Part shown: piece by piece, positions 1 through 10,560 of the stretch
How positions within the stretch are numbered: the stretch's first letter is position 1
Layout: every line of letters starts with the position of its first letter
Assembly: GCF_963082655.1 (NCBI RefSeq)
Contig: NC_081552.1
Coordinates: 197,826,781-197,890,780, forward strand
DNA: 64,000 nt
Source of the DNA: Stomoxys calcitrans
Lineage: Eukaryota; Arthropoda; Insecta; Diptera; Muscidae
Direction: 5' to 3'
Program-made: the position numbers and the translations under genes
Notes under the pieces: model-generated
What the model saw: the letters and a program-made list of their open reading frames with translations, nothing else
Databases searched by the model: none
Told to the model about the DNA's origin: nothing

Positions 1-65
1 TTTCATCCGATTTGGCTGAAGTTTTGCGTGTAATATTCCGCTATGACTTTCATCAACTGTCCCTA
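1..65 (-). repeat. R153 unit fragment
   Basis: Part of one R153 unit in reverse orientation. It reads CCGATTTGGCTGAA followed by a TATGACTTTCA-like stretch, as in the F/A subfamilies. It is cut off by the window edge and by the LINE fragment that follows. Confidence 0.7.
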
Positions 66-1279
66 GTACACAACAATCAACTCCGTAGGAGTTGAGGCGG
101 CTGCATCTGCCGCAAAGTAATTGAGCCAGAACTACTCTGGTTTGCCGGGGGAGGTCGATTTCTTCAGGTGCAATGGGAGGTGGTTGTTCTCCAAGGACTA
201 CATTCACCTTGGTCTGCATGAATGTTGTCTAGACCTGCTTGATATGCCGCTTGATCTAGAGGTTCTCTCTTGTAGCGCTGAACCTCACGCTCTAGATCAT
301 GTAGATCTACCTTAAGGCTTCTGGGCTGTGGATATCTATCCACAAGATGATGATTTCGATGGTCTCTGCGATAACAGCCCAAAAGGTATTCCCTAGACAG
401 CATGTAGTTATGTCTTCGCACTGGTTGGATCTTTGTCTCCTGAGGAAGATGGTCCACATGAGAGCTGATGAGACAACCCATCGCAGTTCGGAGGGCGTCA
501 TTTTGACAGATCTCGATATTATTTCACTGCTAAACTGGCGCTGCATAACTTACCACAGACCGGCCAATTGCTTTGTACGTGGTCAACAGGGTTTCTTTGT
601 CTACACCCCAAGTGCTGCCAGCAAGTGACTTGAGGACCATGTTTCTACTTTTGACTTTATCACAGATTGCTGTGGCATGTGGGGAGAATGTGTAAGAGCT
701 GTCAAATGTGACGCCAAGTATTTTGGAACACTTGATGGTCGGAATCATTTCTCCATCGACCATCACAGTCAGCTCAGTATTCACATCACGCGTATTTGTA
801 GTGAACAATGTGGCTGAAGATTTGGTGACGGATATCTTCATATTTCTTGCAGCGAAATACGAAGCAAGTTCGTTGAGGTAGACGTTCAACCTATCGTTCA
901 ACTTGTCGTTTGACCTATAGTTCAACCTATCGTTCAACCTATCGTTCAACCTGTTGTCCAACCTTTTGTAGATGTCATCAATGGGTGGGGGGCCTGAAGC
1001 CATGATCGTACAATCGTCCGCATATGATACGATCTCTATGCCGTCTGGAGGGGGTGAAATGGATGATAGGTTGAGGTTAAACAGTGCCGGAGATATGACA
1101 CCACCTTGGAGAATTCCCCGTTTCACTCTACGGTGCTTCGACTTCCTATCCCCAAATTCCACAAATGACTGGCGACCAAACAGATAATTCGCTACCCATC
1201 GCTTCAGGCCTGGCTAGAGGGACGTGTTGGCGATGTCCTCCAATAATTTGGCATCGCTGACCGTGTCGAATGCCTTCGA
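66..1279 (-). pseudogene. Jockey-type LINE reverse transcriptase, decayed fragment
   Basis: On the minus strand, translation from about 1279 down gives RT motif A (SKAFDTV), then RRVKRGILQGGVISPALFNL (the RT 'QG' block) and the catalytic YADDC motif followed by TIMASG. After these comes a thumb-like segment ending LLTTYKAIGRSVVSYAAPV near 530. A shifted frame (481-164) continues with SSHVDHL and QETKIQPVRRHNYM, the C-terminal part I associate with fly Jockey-like pol proteins. An in-frame TAG lies near 1212, between motif A and the QG block, and a frame break lies near 500. No endonuclease is attached, so this is a 5'-truncated dead copy. The product would have copied LINE RNA at the target site. 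RT identity is firm; the clade (Jockey versus a neighbour) is less so. Confidence 0.85.
890..968 (-). repeat. 12-bp minisatellite inside the RT coding sequence
   Basis: A run of diverged 12-bp units (CCTATCGTTCAA on the plus strand) stays in the RT frame and encodes LNDR repeats directly after the PPPIDDIYKRL segment that follows the catalytic YADDC motif. It separates that segment from VYLNELASYFAA, where I would expect an uninterrupted helix. Confidence 0.85.
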
Positions 1280-1520
1280 TAGGTATCTGTTAAACGCAAA
1301 AGCCGGGCAATGACACAGGAAATGCTCCAACGGCTAATCATCTTCTCCACATGCCCAATTTTACATAAGTGAGCTCGTAGTCCTATGTGTCCCGTTATGA
1401 TACCAATAGCTATATTGACTTACTCTTACTTTCTTTCAGAAATAGCCTCGTCTTTTCACGATTTGGATCCCCATAGATAGGATTTCTGTCCTACCGACCG
1501 TTTCGCTGTTCCACAGGGTA
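1280..1520 (-). pseudogene. RNase-H-type LINE, C-terminal zinc-knuckle fragment
   Basis: The minus strand matches the tail of the better copy at 56540-56820. It starts with LWNSETVGRT, contains HIGLRAHLCKIG-like text in another frame, and ends CGEDD(stop)PLEHFLCHCPAFAFNRY. The Cys/His spacing (C..H....C.C) is a zinc-knuckle-like block. Stops and frame shifts are present. It abuts the Jockey-type RT near 1280 in an order (tail before RT) that no single element would have, so these are two LINE pieces joined. Confidence 0.75.
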
Positions 1521-1740
1521 TAAACCGATCTACCGATTTGATTTCTTGATTCCTTACAAGCCGCAATTTTTAGCCGCAAGCCGCAATTAGCTGAAATTTT
1601 GCAAGCGGTGTTCTATTACGATTTTTAACAACTGTGCCAAATACGGTCCAAATCAGTCTATAACCTGATAGGGCTTCATCTATGCCTCAGTTATGGGTTG
1701 GTTCTTTGTCACTTTGAGACATGCTTGCAACCACAAATAT
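1521..1740 (-). repeat. R153-F fragment
   Basis: About one and a half reverse-oriented units, recognisable by TATAAACCGATC, TTTGATTTCTTGA and GCCGCAATTTTT. The hairpin end is absent. Confidence 0.75.
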
Positions 1741-2265
1741 AACATACTAACTGGACAGGGCCCGCTCCGTTTCGCCTTCTTCCACTCTCTTATTCTATCT
1801 GAGGCCTATATTGGCACGGTCAGGATATGATATGTCGCCCCCATGTGGATATCATAGTGCTCTACTCCCAAATTTCTTTCATTTGAGTCTTATATTGCTA
1901 TGGTCGGTAAATATGCCCGGTATGATGGTGTTTTGAGTTTGAGATGGAGCCCCATGTATCAGATTCGTGCTCTAGTCTCAAATACCTTTCATTTGAGCCT
2001 AATATTGTCAATGTTGTTTCAAATTTCCATTTGGCGGGCTTTGGTGGTGGGGCAGCCGCCCTAGACATCCCACCTTAAATAAGTATACCAAATTTCTGTT
2101 TTTGAGTTATTATAAACAAACTAAATTTAGCGTTAATCGCCTCACCCATCTCCGAGATCTGGCGTTTTTGTAAATGGGGTGGGCCCATTAAAGTTTGGAT
2201 GTTAGATCTACGTCATTCTCTTGGTTTTAGTGGTGGATTAGGGTAGCCAAAACCTTTGCCGAAAG
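1741..2265 (+). repeat. R127 array, left part, with left terminus
   Basis: Begins with the recurring left end ACTAAC..CAGGGCCCGCTCCG, then units of about 127 bp built on CTCCCAAATACCTTTCATTTGAG, CCATATTGCC and GGTCGGTAAATATG. A non-repetitive right-hand block (near 2095-2190, ending ATCTCCGAGATCTGG) recurs at 5685-5790. No coding potential is evident. Confidence 0.8.
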
Positions 2266-2276
2266 TGGATATCAGA

Positions 2277-2586
2277 GGAGGCCACCGTAGCGCAGAGGTA
2301 AGCATGTCCGCCTATGACGCTGTACGCCTGGGTTGCAATCCTGGCGAGACCATCAGAAAAAATTTTCAGCGGTGGTTATCCTCTCCTAATGCTTGTAACA
2401 TTTGTGAAACTTCTCTCCAAAGAGGTGTCGCACTGGGGTACGCCGTTCGGACTCGACTATAAAAAGGAGGCCCCTTATCATTGAGCTTGAACTTAAAACG
2501 GACTGTGATCAGGCTGTGATATGTGAGAAGTTTGCCCCTGTTCCTTAGTGGAATGTTCATGGGCAAATTTTTCATTGCATTTGCAT
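2277..2586 (+). mobile_element. tRNA-derived SINE, full length, with 11-bp target-site duplication
   Basis: The tRNA-like head starts GGCCACCGTAGCGCAGAGG, containing an RNA polymerase III box A (TAGCGCAGAGG). It continues to a slightly degraded box B (GGGTTGCAATCC; other copies have GGTTCGAATCC). A body of about 210 bp ends GTTCATGGGCAAATTTTTCA. The flanks carry the perfect 11-bp duplication TGGATATCAGA (2266-2276 and 2587-2597). The host is an R127 unit. Mobilisation would have depended on a LINE; the tail has no long poly-A. Confidence 0.93.
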
Positions 2587-2937
2587 TGGATATCAGATTC
2601 ATACTCTACCGCCAAAAACCACGTTTGAGCTACCTACTCGTACTGCTATCGTCGGTATATATGTCTGTGGTTCAAGGGGAGTTTATCAGAAGAGTCGTCC
2701 CTGAAACACTTGGCCATAAAACAGATATCAGATTTGAGTCCTTTTTTGCCATAATCTATAAATATGTCCAGTTTGAGGGGTATGTAGGGTGGGGCGGCCA
2801 CCCACCCACTCAGAGTTTATGGGGTGCGACTACCCCCAAACAGTTGGCCTTTGAAGTGGATATCAAGTTCGTTTTCTATTATCAAATACCTATTATTTGA
2901 GCCCCTTTATGCCACAGTAGGGCGTGCTGTGTGGCAA
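2587..2937 (+). repeat. R127 array, right part
   Basis: Resumes exactly where the left part stopped, after the SINE's duplicated target. Two further units carry G-rich linkers (GGGGCGGCC). Confidence 0.8.
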
Positions 2938-3862
2938 AGTTTTTTTGCATTTTGGGCAAAAAAAAAACTTGGATGTCATCTCACGGTGGCGCTTACCATA
3001 CTCACAGTTACATTACCATTCGTATCGCATTTAAAGAAGTACGGTCCAATGATGCCACCAGCCCATAAACCGCAGCAAACTGTGAGTTTTTCTAGATGCA
3101 TTGATAGCTCTTGCTCTTGTTTCTTGCTGATCTTCTTGCTGGTCTAATTGCACACTGCCATTAGAACTTAGCATCGAATTTGGGTCTAGACCAGGAAAAT
3201 ATCTCTGTGGTAGACACTTACAGGTTTTTCCCCTTTTGAGAACACTGGGCAATTATCGATAACCAATAATATGAGGATTATTCTCTTCCTATATTCATCA
3301 CTATCATCTTCTATTTATTGAAGGTTGTGTCAAACCACTCACTACTGACAACGCCTTAGTTGCTCTATGTGGCTCCTGATCGTACCATGGATTTTTGTAT
3401 GAAGGCTTCTGGTGGTATCCAGGTAAAATTTTGGATAGGAAGACTTCTTGCATTAGTTGCCAATCATAGCTTGGCACTACAAATATATACCAGTTACTTC
3501 AACTAAGATCAAGAGTAGAGGATTAGAGCATGAACCAACAAAAACCAACTAAAATCGGGGGGGGAGTGGAGAATGAGAACATCATGCTATGTTTTTATAA
3601 ATGTGTATAAACATTCCATTTGTAATACAATAAAATTATTAATATTTACACATGCTATCTCATACTCGTATTTGCGCCACCACGCATTTAAAGCACTTAG
3701 AGCATTTAATTTCTTAGGTAATTTAGATGAGTTTCTCACGACATTTTCGTTATAATTTTTTCTTTTTCTCTTTTAGTTTGCGACATTGAAAAATTATAAT
3801 CGCCAGTAATAAATTAATTCCCACAAAATATTTCGAATGTTAGGGAGTAATAAAGAAAACCA
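2938..3862. other. No recognised gene or repeat
   Basis: AT-rich sequence with short A and G runs. Open frames here are short, with no domain signature I recognise. It may be ordinary intergenic or intronic DNA. Confidence 0.5.
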
Positions 3863-4025
3863 TGTAAAAACTTTTTAGGTTCGGCATGGCCGAAACTTAT
3901 ATACGCTCCACCATGTATCGCATGTTAAAAGTTCTTTGAATGACTTTTTTCAAATACAAAGAAGCTAAAGCTAGTTATTGGACCGATATTGACTGTAATT
4001 ACCATGTTTACCCTCTAGAGGCTAA
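3863..4025 (+). repeat. R153-A hairpin end, solo
   Basis: The hairpin TTCGGCATGGCCGAA (3880-3894) is followed by the subterminal repeat TATATACGCTCCACCAT. A short remnant leads directly into the next element. It looks like an internally deleted copy. Confidence 0.8.
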
Positions 4026-4941
4026 ACAAGTTAAAACGTGCTAAGTTCGGTCGCACCGAATCTTATATACCTTCCACCATGGATCGCATTAGCTATGCTA
4101 TTGGAGCTATAAAAAGTTATGGTCCGATTCGGACCATAATTAGATTGAAATTTAGAAACCATAGTAGAAGTCATTGTGTAAAATGTCAGCTAATTCGAAT
4201 AATAATTGCGCCCTTTAGGAGCTCAAGAATTAAAATAGAGACACTGGCTTATGTGGGAGATATATCAGGCTATAGACCTATTCAGACCATATTTGACAGG
4301 CATATTAAAAACCATGGGAGAAGCCGTTGTATAAAATTTCAGCAAAATCGGATAATAATTGCGCCCTCTAGAGGCTGAAGAATTCATAATCCCAGATCGG
4401 TTTATAGGGCAGCTATATCAGGTTATGAACCGATTTAGACTATATTTAACACACTTGTTGAAAATCATAACGTCATGCTAAATTTTCTGCCAAATCGGGT
4501 AAGAATAGCGCCCTCTAGCGGCTCAAGAAGTCAAGATTCAAGAGCGGCAGCTATATCAGGTTATTGGCAGATTTGACCTTTGTTGAAAATCATAACAAAA
4601 CACCTCACGCTAAACTTCAGCCGGATTGGATAAGAATTACGCCCTCTAGTGGCTCAAGAAGTCAAGATCCATGATCGGTTTATATGGCAGCTCTATCACA
4701 ACATGGGCCGATATGGCCCATTTACAAACCCTGCGACGTTCACTAATAAGAAGTATTTGTGCAAAATTTCGAAAGTTAGCGTGCTTTCGACAGCCAGACG
4801 TACAGACAGACGGACAGTCATGGCTAGATCGACTTAAAATGTCATGAATGTCAAGAGTATATATACTTTATGGGGTCTCAGACGGAAATTTCGAGGAGTG
4901 ACAAAATTAGTATACCCTCATCCTATGGTGAAGGATATAAA
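4026..4941 (+). mobile_element. R153-A element, near complete
   Basis: Left end ACAAGTTAAAACGTGC, degraded hairpin TTCGGTCGCACCGAA (4046-4060) and subterminal repeat TATATACCTTCCACCAT. Several diverged units follow, with GATCGGTTTATA, AAATTTCAGC and GCGCCCTCTAGAGGCTCAAG blocks. Then come the shared right module (CAGACAGACGG, GGCTAGATCGACTTAAAATG, ACTTTATGGGGTCTCAGACG) and the inverted end CCTATGGTGAAGGATATA. No protein is encoded. Confidence 0.85.
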
Positions 4942-4973
4942 AAGTCTATTCGGGTTCATATGCGAGCCATATA

Positions 4974-5140
4974 TTGGTTTGCCCAAAAAGTAATTGCGGA
5001 TTTTTTAAAAGAAAGTAAATGCATTTTTAATAAAACTTAGAAAGAACTTTAATCAAATATACTTTTTTTACACTTTTTTTCTAAAGCAAACTAAAAGTAA
5101 CAGCTGATAACTGACAGAAGAAAGAATGCAAATTGTCAAC
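4974..5140 (-). mobile_element. Mariner-type MITE, truncated
   Basis: The terminal repeat TTGGTTTGCCCAAAAAGTAA starts at 4974, and the sequence follows the other MITE copies in reverse. About 25 bp is missing near 5130, and the second end is lost at about 5140, where R127 starts. Confidence 0.85.
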
Positions 5141-5789
5141 ATATCAGCTTCGTATTCTACTCCAAAAGTACCTCTTATTTGAGTCCCATATTGCAATGGT
5201 CAGCAAATACTTCTTATTTGGGTGGTGTTATGGCATTGGGTTGGGCCCCTTTGAAACTTTTTCCCAAATATTGATATCAGATTTGTGGCGTACTTCCAAA
5301 GACCTTTCATTTGAGCCCCATATTGCTATGCTCGTAAGTTTGTGCTCTTTGGGGGATGTTTTTGGGGTGGAGCGGCCCCCAAAACACTTGGTTCCACATT
5401 TGGATATCATATTCTACACTCTATTTGAGCCCCATATTGAGATAGTCAGTAAATAAGTCCTGTTTGGGGGTGTTTTTATAAATGTCCGATGTAGGGGTCC
5501 CAAATTTGGGTATCAGATTTGAGTATCACTTGGTCCCAAATTTGTGTATCAGACTCGTATTCTACTCTTAAATACCTTTCATTTGAGTCCCATATTGTCG
5601 TGATTGGTCTATATATATAATTAGTAGGTGTTGGGGTGGGGCGTCCCCCCTAGGTATCCCATCCGAAATTTGGATACCAAATTTTTGTTTTCAGCTTACT
5701 ATAAGCGAGCGAACAACATTTTTTTCAAATCGCACTACCCATCACTGAGATCTGGAGTTTCTGAAAATAAGGGTAAGGGGAAGGGTGGG
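5141..5789 (+). repeat. R127 array with right-hand block
   Basis: Four to five units of the CATTTGAGCCCCATATTG type with G-rich linkers. The array closes with the non-repetitive block TCACTGAGATCTGGAG that also ends the array near 2190. Confidence 0.8.
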
Positions 5790-5865
5790 GTCTTAGACAA
5801 ACATTTCGCAGTGTTACAAACGGAATGACTAGATTAGTATACCCCCATCCTATGGTGGGGGAATA
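5790..5865 (+). repeat. R153 right terminus, solo
   Basis: Only the right module tail is present: GGTCTTAGAC, GTTACAAACGGAATGAC and the inverted end CCTATGGTGGGGG. It is attached directly to an R127 array. Confidence 0.75.
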
Positions 5866-6095
5866 TGAGGTCTTATATCATTGGGACCTTCTTTTTAAAG
5901 TCGAGTTCAAACGACGTGTTGCAGTTCGACACCTCCTTGGGAAAATGTTTTTGCATGACATAGTACCTCTAAAAATTTCGCCAGCATTAGAAGGGGATAA
6001 CCACCGCTGAACATTTTCTGATGTTCTCGCCAGGATTCGAACTCAGGCGTTTAGCGTCATAGGTGGACATGTTAACCTTTGCGCTCGGGAAGCCT
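5866..6095 (-). mobile_element. SINE, 3'-truncated
   Basis: Reverse copy of the same tRNA SINE. Box B appears as GGATTCGAACTCAGGCG (reverse) near 6044, with head TAGCGTCATAGGTGGACATG. The last 80 bp or so of the SINE tail are missing at the low-coordinate side. Confidence 0.85.
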
Positions 6096-6345
6096 CTCCA
6101 AATAAGCAGTTTTTGTAGAAAATTTCGGGGGCCTAGCTATAGTGAAAGTGAAAGCGAAAGTTAGCATGCTTTCGACAAACAAACCAACGGATGGACGGAC
6201 AGACGGAAGGGCATGGCTAAATCGACTTTAAATGTCAAGACAATCAATTATATATCAACTTTGTTGTGATTCAAATCAAAATTTCAATGAGTTACAAACG
6301 GTAGGACAAAATTAGTATACCCCCTATCCTATGGTGTTGGGTATA
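6096..6345 (+). repeat. R153-A right module
   Basis: Contains AGCATGCTTTCGACA, GGACAGACGG, ATGGCTAAATCGACTTTAAATG and the end CCTATGGTGTTGGGTATA. The tandem units themselves are missing. Confidence 0.7.
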
Positions 6346-7198
6346 ATAAAAATTCAAATAAGTTTAATCCATCCGGTGTTAGGGCGGGGGGTGACAAATG
6401 AAAAAAAAGCGGATTGCAACTTTAATCCACTCTTGGAATAAATTGCTTCAAGTTTTTTCTGCTCTCAATGTCCATTGGTTGAATTTGGCCATTTGGGCTT
6501 TCATTGTTACAACCTGCAAATATGGGTCACTACAATGCCAAGAATAAAGTAGCAGAATTATTGACAAATGTCTTGCTGGCACGCATTCCTCCCTCTTGCT
6601 ATCGTTGCGTTGCTGGACCAGCCCTCATGACAATGGCAGAGGATGAGTAATAATAGCCTTGAGGCGCAGTACTAGATTTCTCATACCACAATGACTGATA
6701 TAACAGTGACGTGTTTTTTTTTCTCCTCTGACAAATAGAGTTTAGTCCTGCTTCCAGGACAATCAATAATCATGTTTTTCTGTGTGTGTGTGTGTGTGTA
6801 TTTTTTTACCTTAAGTTGTGTATCCGGGGATTTTCACATTAGGCATTGCGTTTTATATCCATTATTACTGCAAGTTGCCATGGCTGATAGCAGTTTTCTA
6901 GGTAACACAAAATGGGTGGAGAAGAGCAGGGGTGATATTCAATTTAGATTTCATAGTTGCATGTTAAGCTTTAATCATAACACTCTTGTGAAACATTTAT
7001 AGCAATTAAAATTTACATTGGCTGTAATGAATTTGTAATAATCGCCATTATATATCAAAGGGAGTGATATGTATAGAGGCGCACCCGTGAGTAGAGATGG
7101 GGAAAGGCTATATAACCTAGCTGGTTAGATAGCCTTTCCCCTGTATACCCATCTACCATTTGCAAAACAATAGCCTATATATAGAAATATGATCTTAT
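6346..7198. other. No recognised gene; contains a GT run and a palindrome
   Basis: Mostly unassigned sequence. A (TG)n run lies at 6781-6799, and the apparent 76-residue frame across it has no domain I recognise. A strong 43-nt palindrome (separate entry) lies near the right edge. Confidence 0.5.
7099..7141. repeat. 43-nt near-perfect palindrome
   Basis: Outer arms GGGGAAAGGCTAT and ATAGCCTTTCCCC pair over 13 bp. After one mismatch a further 5 bp pair (TAACC/GGTTA), leaving a 5-nt loop TAGCT. It is not part of any family listed here. Confidence 0.85.
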
Positions 7199-7316
7199 GT
7201 GGCCTTAGCTCAGTGGGACGTTGAGGGGTCTAACACAACCGTGTGTCAAATTTCAGCAAAATCGGGAAATAAATGGGCCCAGACCATAAGTTCTGAGATT
7301 GGTATGTATGGCAAAA
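7199..7316 (+). repeat. R153-B unit fragment
   Basis: Carries GAGGGGTCTAACACAAC, AAATTTCAGCAAAATCGG, AATAAATGGGCCC and GGTATGTATGGC, the order seen in B units. Confidence 0.75.
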
Positions 7317-7536
7317 CTTCAAATTTTGCTAATTTGCTCGAAAACATTACATTTAGAAATAGCCTCAAATTTCTCTCATATCAATGATTGCTGTCCGATT
7401 CATGTTTAGGCTTGATGGGAAAGGGCCTCCGCACGGCATGCTGCAGTGCAACACCTTTTTGTGGAGAAGTTTTTACATGACTACTGTCGTAACATTTTTC
7501 AAATGGCATAGTACCTCACAAATGTTGACAGCATTA
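7317..7536 (-). mobile_element. SINE body, headless
   Basis: Reverse SINE tail and body (CAAATTTTGCTAATTTGCTC through CATAGTACCTCACAAATGTT). A short internal disturbance lies near 7480-7505. The tRNA-like head is absent because the next element begins here. Confidence 0.8.
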
Positions 7537-7973
7537 GGATTTTTTATACCCACCACCATAGGATGGCGGTATACTAATCTAGTCATTCCGTTTGTAACAT
7601 CTCGAAATATTTGTCTAGGAACCCATAAAGTATATTTGTTCTTGACCGTCTCGACGTTCTGAGTCGATTTAGCCATGTCCGACCGTCCGACTGCCTGTTC
7701 GTCTGTCGAAATCACGATAGCGGTCGAATGCGTAAAGCTATCCTATGAAATTTTTCACAGGATTGTCAATGGGCCATATCGGTTCAGACTTAGATATAGA
7801 TCCCATATAAACCGATCTCCCGATTTGACTTCTGGAGCCCCTGGGAGCCGCAATTATTGTCCGATTTGGCTAAAATTTTCCACATATTATTTTGTTATGA
7901 CTTTCAACGTCATACCGTACCGTTCGAATTGGTCTATAACCTGATATAGCTCCCATATAAACCGATCTCTGGG
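7537..7973 (-). repeat. R153-F element, truncated by RTE
   Basis: Starts with the inverted terminus TTATACCCACCACCATAGG and the reversed right module (CATTCCGTTTGTAACATC, GTCTGTCGAAATCACG), then about 1.5 units (CCCATATAAACCGATCTC). It ends abruptly where the RTE sequence begins. Confidence 0.85.
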
Positions 7974-8015
7974 GAGCTGGACCAGTAACCCGCCCCCGGA
8001 AAACTGAAAACTACT

Positions 8016-8850
8016 ATGCGAAACAAAGGAATAGTAAAAACGGACCCCCTCTACGTTGACGACCCACGCAAACGAAAAAAGGATCATGATTTGCGGATCT
8101 GCACCTGGAATGTCCGCACTCTTTATAGAGAAGGTGCAGTATACGCGCTGGCGGATGTATTAGAGAAGTACAAGGCAGATATTACCGCCTTAGAGGAAGT
8201 GCGTTGGACTGGGAAAGCCGTCACTACAACACCAAACGGTGACGAATTATACTATAGCTGCCATAACAAGAGGCATGGATTTGGCTGCGGTATTGTGGTT
8301 AGTCGGAGACTGAAACACATTGTCTCCGGCTTTACTCCGGTGGATGAGAGGCTAGCCACAATCCACATAAAAACCTAATTTCTTCTACGTCAGTCTTATT
8401 TGTGCCCATGCCCCGCCGGAAGACAAAGACGAGCAGACCAAGGATATTTTCTACGAGCGCTTAGAGAGAGAATATGACCGCTGCCCCGCCCTTGATATTA
8501 AAATCGTTCTGGGAGATTTTAATGCGAAAATAGGGAAGGAAGAAATTTTTGGTCCAACAGTTGGAAAGTTTAGCCTCCACTAGATAACATCCAATAATGG
8601 TTTGAGGCTAATAGATATCGCCGCGGCAAAAAACATGGCAGTTAATAGCACCAGATTCCAACATAAAAATATTCCCAAAGCCACATGGCTGTCACCCGAT
8701 CAAAACACGAGGAATCAAATTGATCACGTTGTGATAGATGGAAGGCATTCATCCAGCGTGTTAGATGTACGATCGATCCGTGGAGCGAATATAGATTCGG
8801 ATCATTACCTTGTTGCGGCAAAGGTTCGCCCCCGTTTGAATATGGCGTGA
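8016..8850 (+). pseudogene. RTE endonuclease domain (craniofacial-development-protein-2-like)
   Basis: The first frame (8016-8378) gives RICTWNVRTLYREGAVYALA, containing the active-site Asn, and TALEEVRW, containing the catalytic Glu. It then gives CGIVVSRRLKHIVSGFTPVD. A stop at 8376 and a shift follow. Other frames supply LGDFNAKIG and, from 8602, NQIDHVVID with the terminal IDSDHYLVAAKVR (Asp-His pair). All EN landmark motifs are therefore present in order but split by at least two stops (near 8376 and 8583) and a final TGA at 8848. The enzyme would nick target DNA to prime reverse transcription. The resemblance to CFDP2 proteins is expected, since those contain an RTE/BovB endonuclease. 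Confidence 0.9.
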
Positions 8851-9028
8851 AAAGTACGATCTGACACTGCACGGAAGCTGGACATTGAAAAGCTGCAAAC
8901 ACAACAAATGGCAGCGGCATACTCCACTCGACTGACCCAACTGCTTGATGAAAGCACTCCAGATGAAGGTGAGCTATCGGGAGTAAAGGAGAGAGGAGAA
9001 ACGTCTATTCCGCAGAAAGAAAAAGAAA

Positions 9029-10560
9029 ATGGAAAGACGTGAGTATGAGCGAATTGAGATGTACAGAAGTCAGAATGAAGTCCGGAAATTCTACCAAAGA
9101 ATTAAACATCAAACCGATGACTTTGGTGCAGGCACATCCTCCTGCAGAGACAAAGAAGGAAATCTGGTTACTGACACAGATAACATGCTGAGGATATGGA
9201 AAGAACATTTTACCCAACTGCTAGTGTCCGATGTTGGCGGCTAAGAGGAAACCGCAGAACCAATCCCTGATGATGGTATCGAATGTTTACCTCCTAGTCA
9301 GAATGAGGTCCAAGTAGCAGTGACCCGACTAAAGAACAACAAGGCAGCAGGAGCCCACGGTTTACCCGCTGAACTATTTAAGACTGGAGGCGATACGCTG
9401 ATAAGGCGCATGCATCAGCTTGTCGGCGCAATCTGGCTAGAAAAACGCATACCCGATGATTGGAACCTCAGCAAACTATGTCCCGCACACAAGAAAGGAG
9501 ACAAGACGGAATGAGCCAACTACAGAGGAATAAGTCTTCTCCCCATCTCATATAAGATACTCTCGAGCGTACTGCGTGAAAGATTAAAAACTAAAGTCAA
9601 TGAGCTAATTGGGCCCTATCAATGCGGCTTTAGACCTGGTAAATCCACCCTAGACCAGATATTCACACTGCGCCAAATCCTGGAATAGGCCCGAGGAGGA
9701 CAAATCAACACCTACCATCTCTTTGTTGACTACAAAGCCGCCTTCGATAGCCCTATACGTTCAAAGGTATTTCAAGTCATGTCTGAGTTTGGTATCCCTG
9801 CGAAATTAAGAAGACTCTGCAGGATGACACTTGCCGATACGCTTTCCTCAGTAAGAATGAGAAAAATCTCTCGGAGCCATTAAATACCAAACGAGGTTTC
9901 AGACAAGGCGACAGCCTATCGTGTGATCTCTTTAATATCCTGCTGGAAAAGATTATACGAGATGCAGATGTGAATAGATATGGCACACTAATCACAAGAG
10001 AACACATGTTACTTGCCTATGCCGACGACATCGACATCATAGGTCGGTCACCGGAAGTAGTAACAGCAGCCTTTGAAAGAATCGAAAGAGAGTCAGTGAA
10101 AATGGGTCTGGCAATAAATGGAGTTAAGACGAAATGGATGGTTTCAGCTCCCAAAAAGCCTTGCACATCCGAGCAGATAAAGAAAATGGAGCAAGTTGGG
10201 AACCACAACTTTGAGACAGTCAGTAACTTTATCTACCTCGACACCGCGGTAACCGAAACGAATGACACCAGTTTTGAGATTAAACGAAGAATAATACTGT
10301 CAAACAGATGAAACTCTGGACTAAATAAGCAGTTCAGAAACAAGGCCACCTCTCGACAGACAAAGATTACACTATACAAGACACTGATACTACCCGTGCT
10401 GTTATATGGTTCTGAAGCATGGGTACTTGTGAAAGCGGCTGAGGCAGTGCTTGGAGTATTTGAGAGAAAGATTCTTCGTAAAGTTTGCGTTAATGGAGAA
10501 TATAGGCGACATATGAGCCACGAGCTACACGCATCAAAATGCAACGGCTGCGTTGGCTAG
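9029..10560 (+). pseudogene. RTE reverse transcriptase and C-terminal region
   Basis: Reads WKEHFTQLL (9200s), LKNNKAAGAHGLPAELFK and WNLSKLCPAHKKGDKTE. After a Cys-to-stop change at 9512 it continues YRGISLLPIS, YQCGFRPGKSTLDQIF and motif A FVDYKAAFD. A frame shift near 9830-9900 precedes GFRQGDSLSCDLFNILLEKI and motif C AYADDIDIIG (10015-10044). The thumb-like part GSEAWVLVK and VFERKILRK lies beyond 10400, again shifted. Nonsense changes at 9242 (GAA to TAA) and 9686 (TAG) confirm decay. Every RT core motif is visible; none of the frames is intact. Confidence 0.9.

Noticed and set aside
2277..2360. Functional tRNA gene at the SINE heads
   Set aside because: Box A and box B are present, but there is no closed acceptor stem with a terminator, and a body of over 200 bp follows. 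Several copies have damaged box B or lack box A.
6772..7002. 76-residue frame near the TG run
   Set aside because: The start is formed by a microsatellite (CVCVCVY) and the rest has no motif. Treated as chance.
8016..8378. Cellular craniofacial development protein 2 homologue
   Set aside because: The similarity is to the RTE endonuclease that those annotations contain; here it is followed by LINE linker and RT and exists in several copies.
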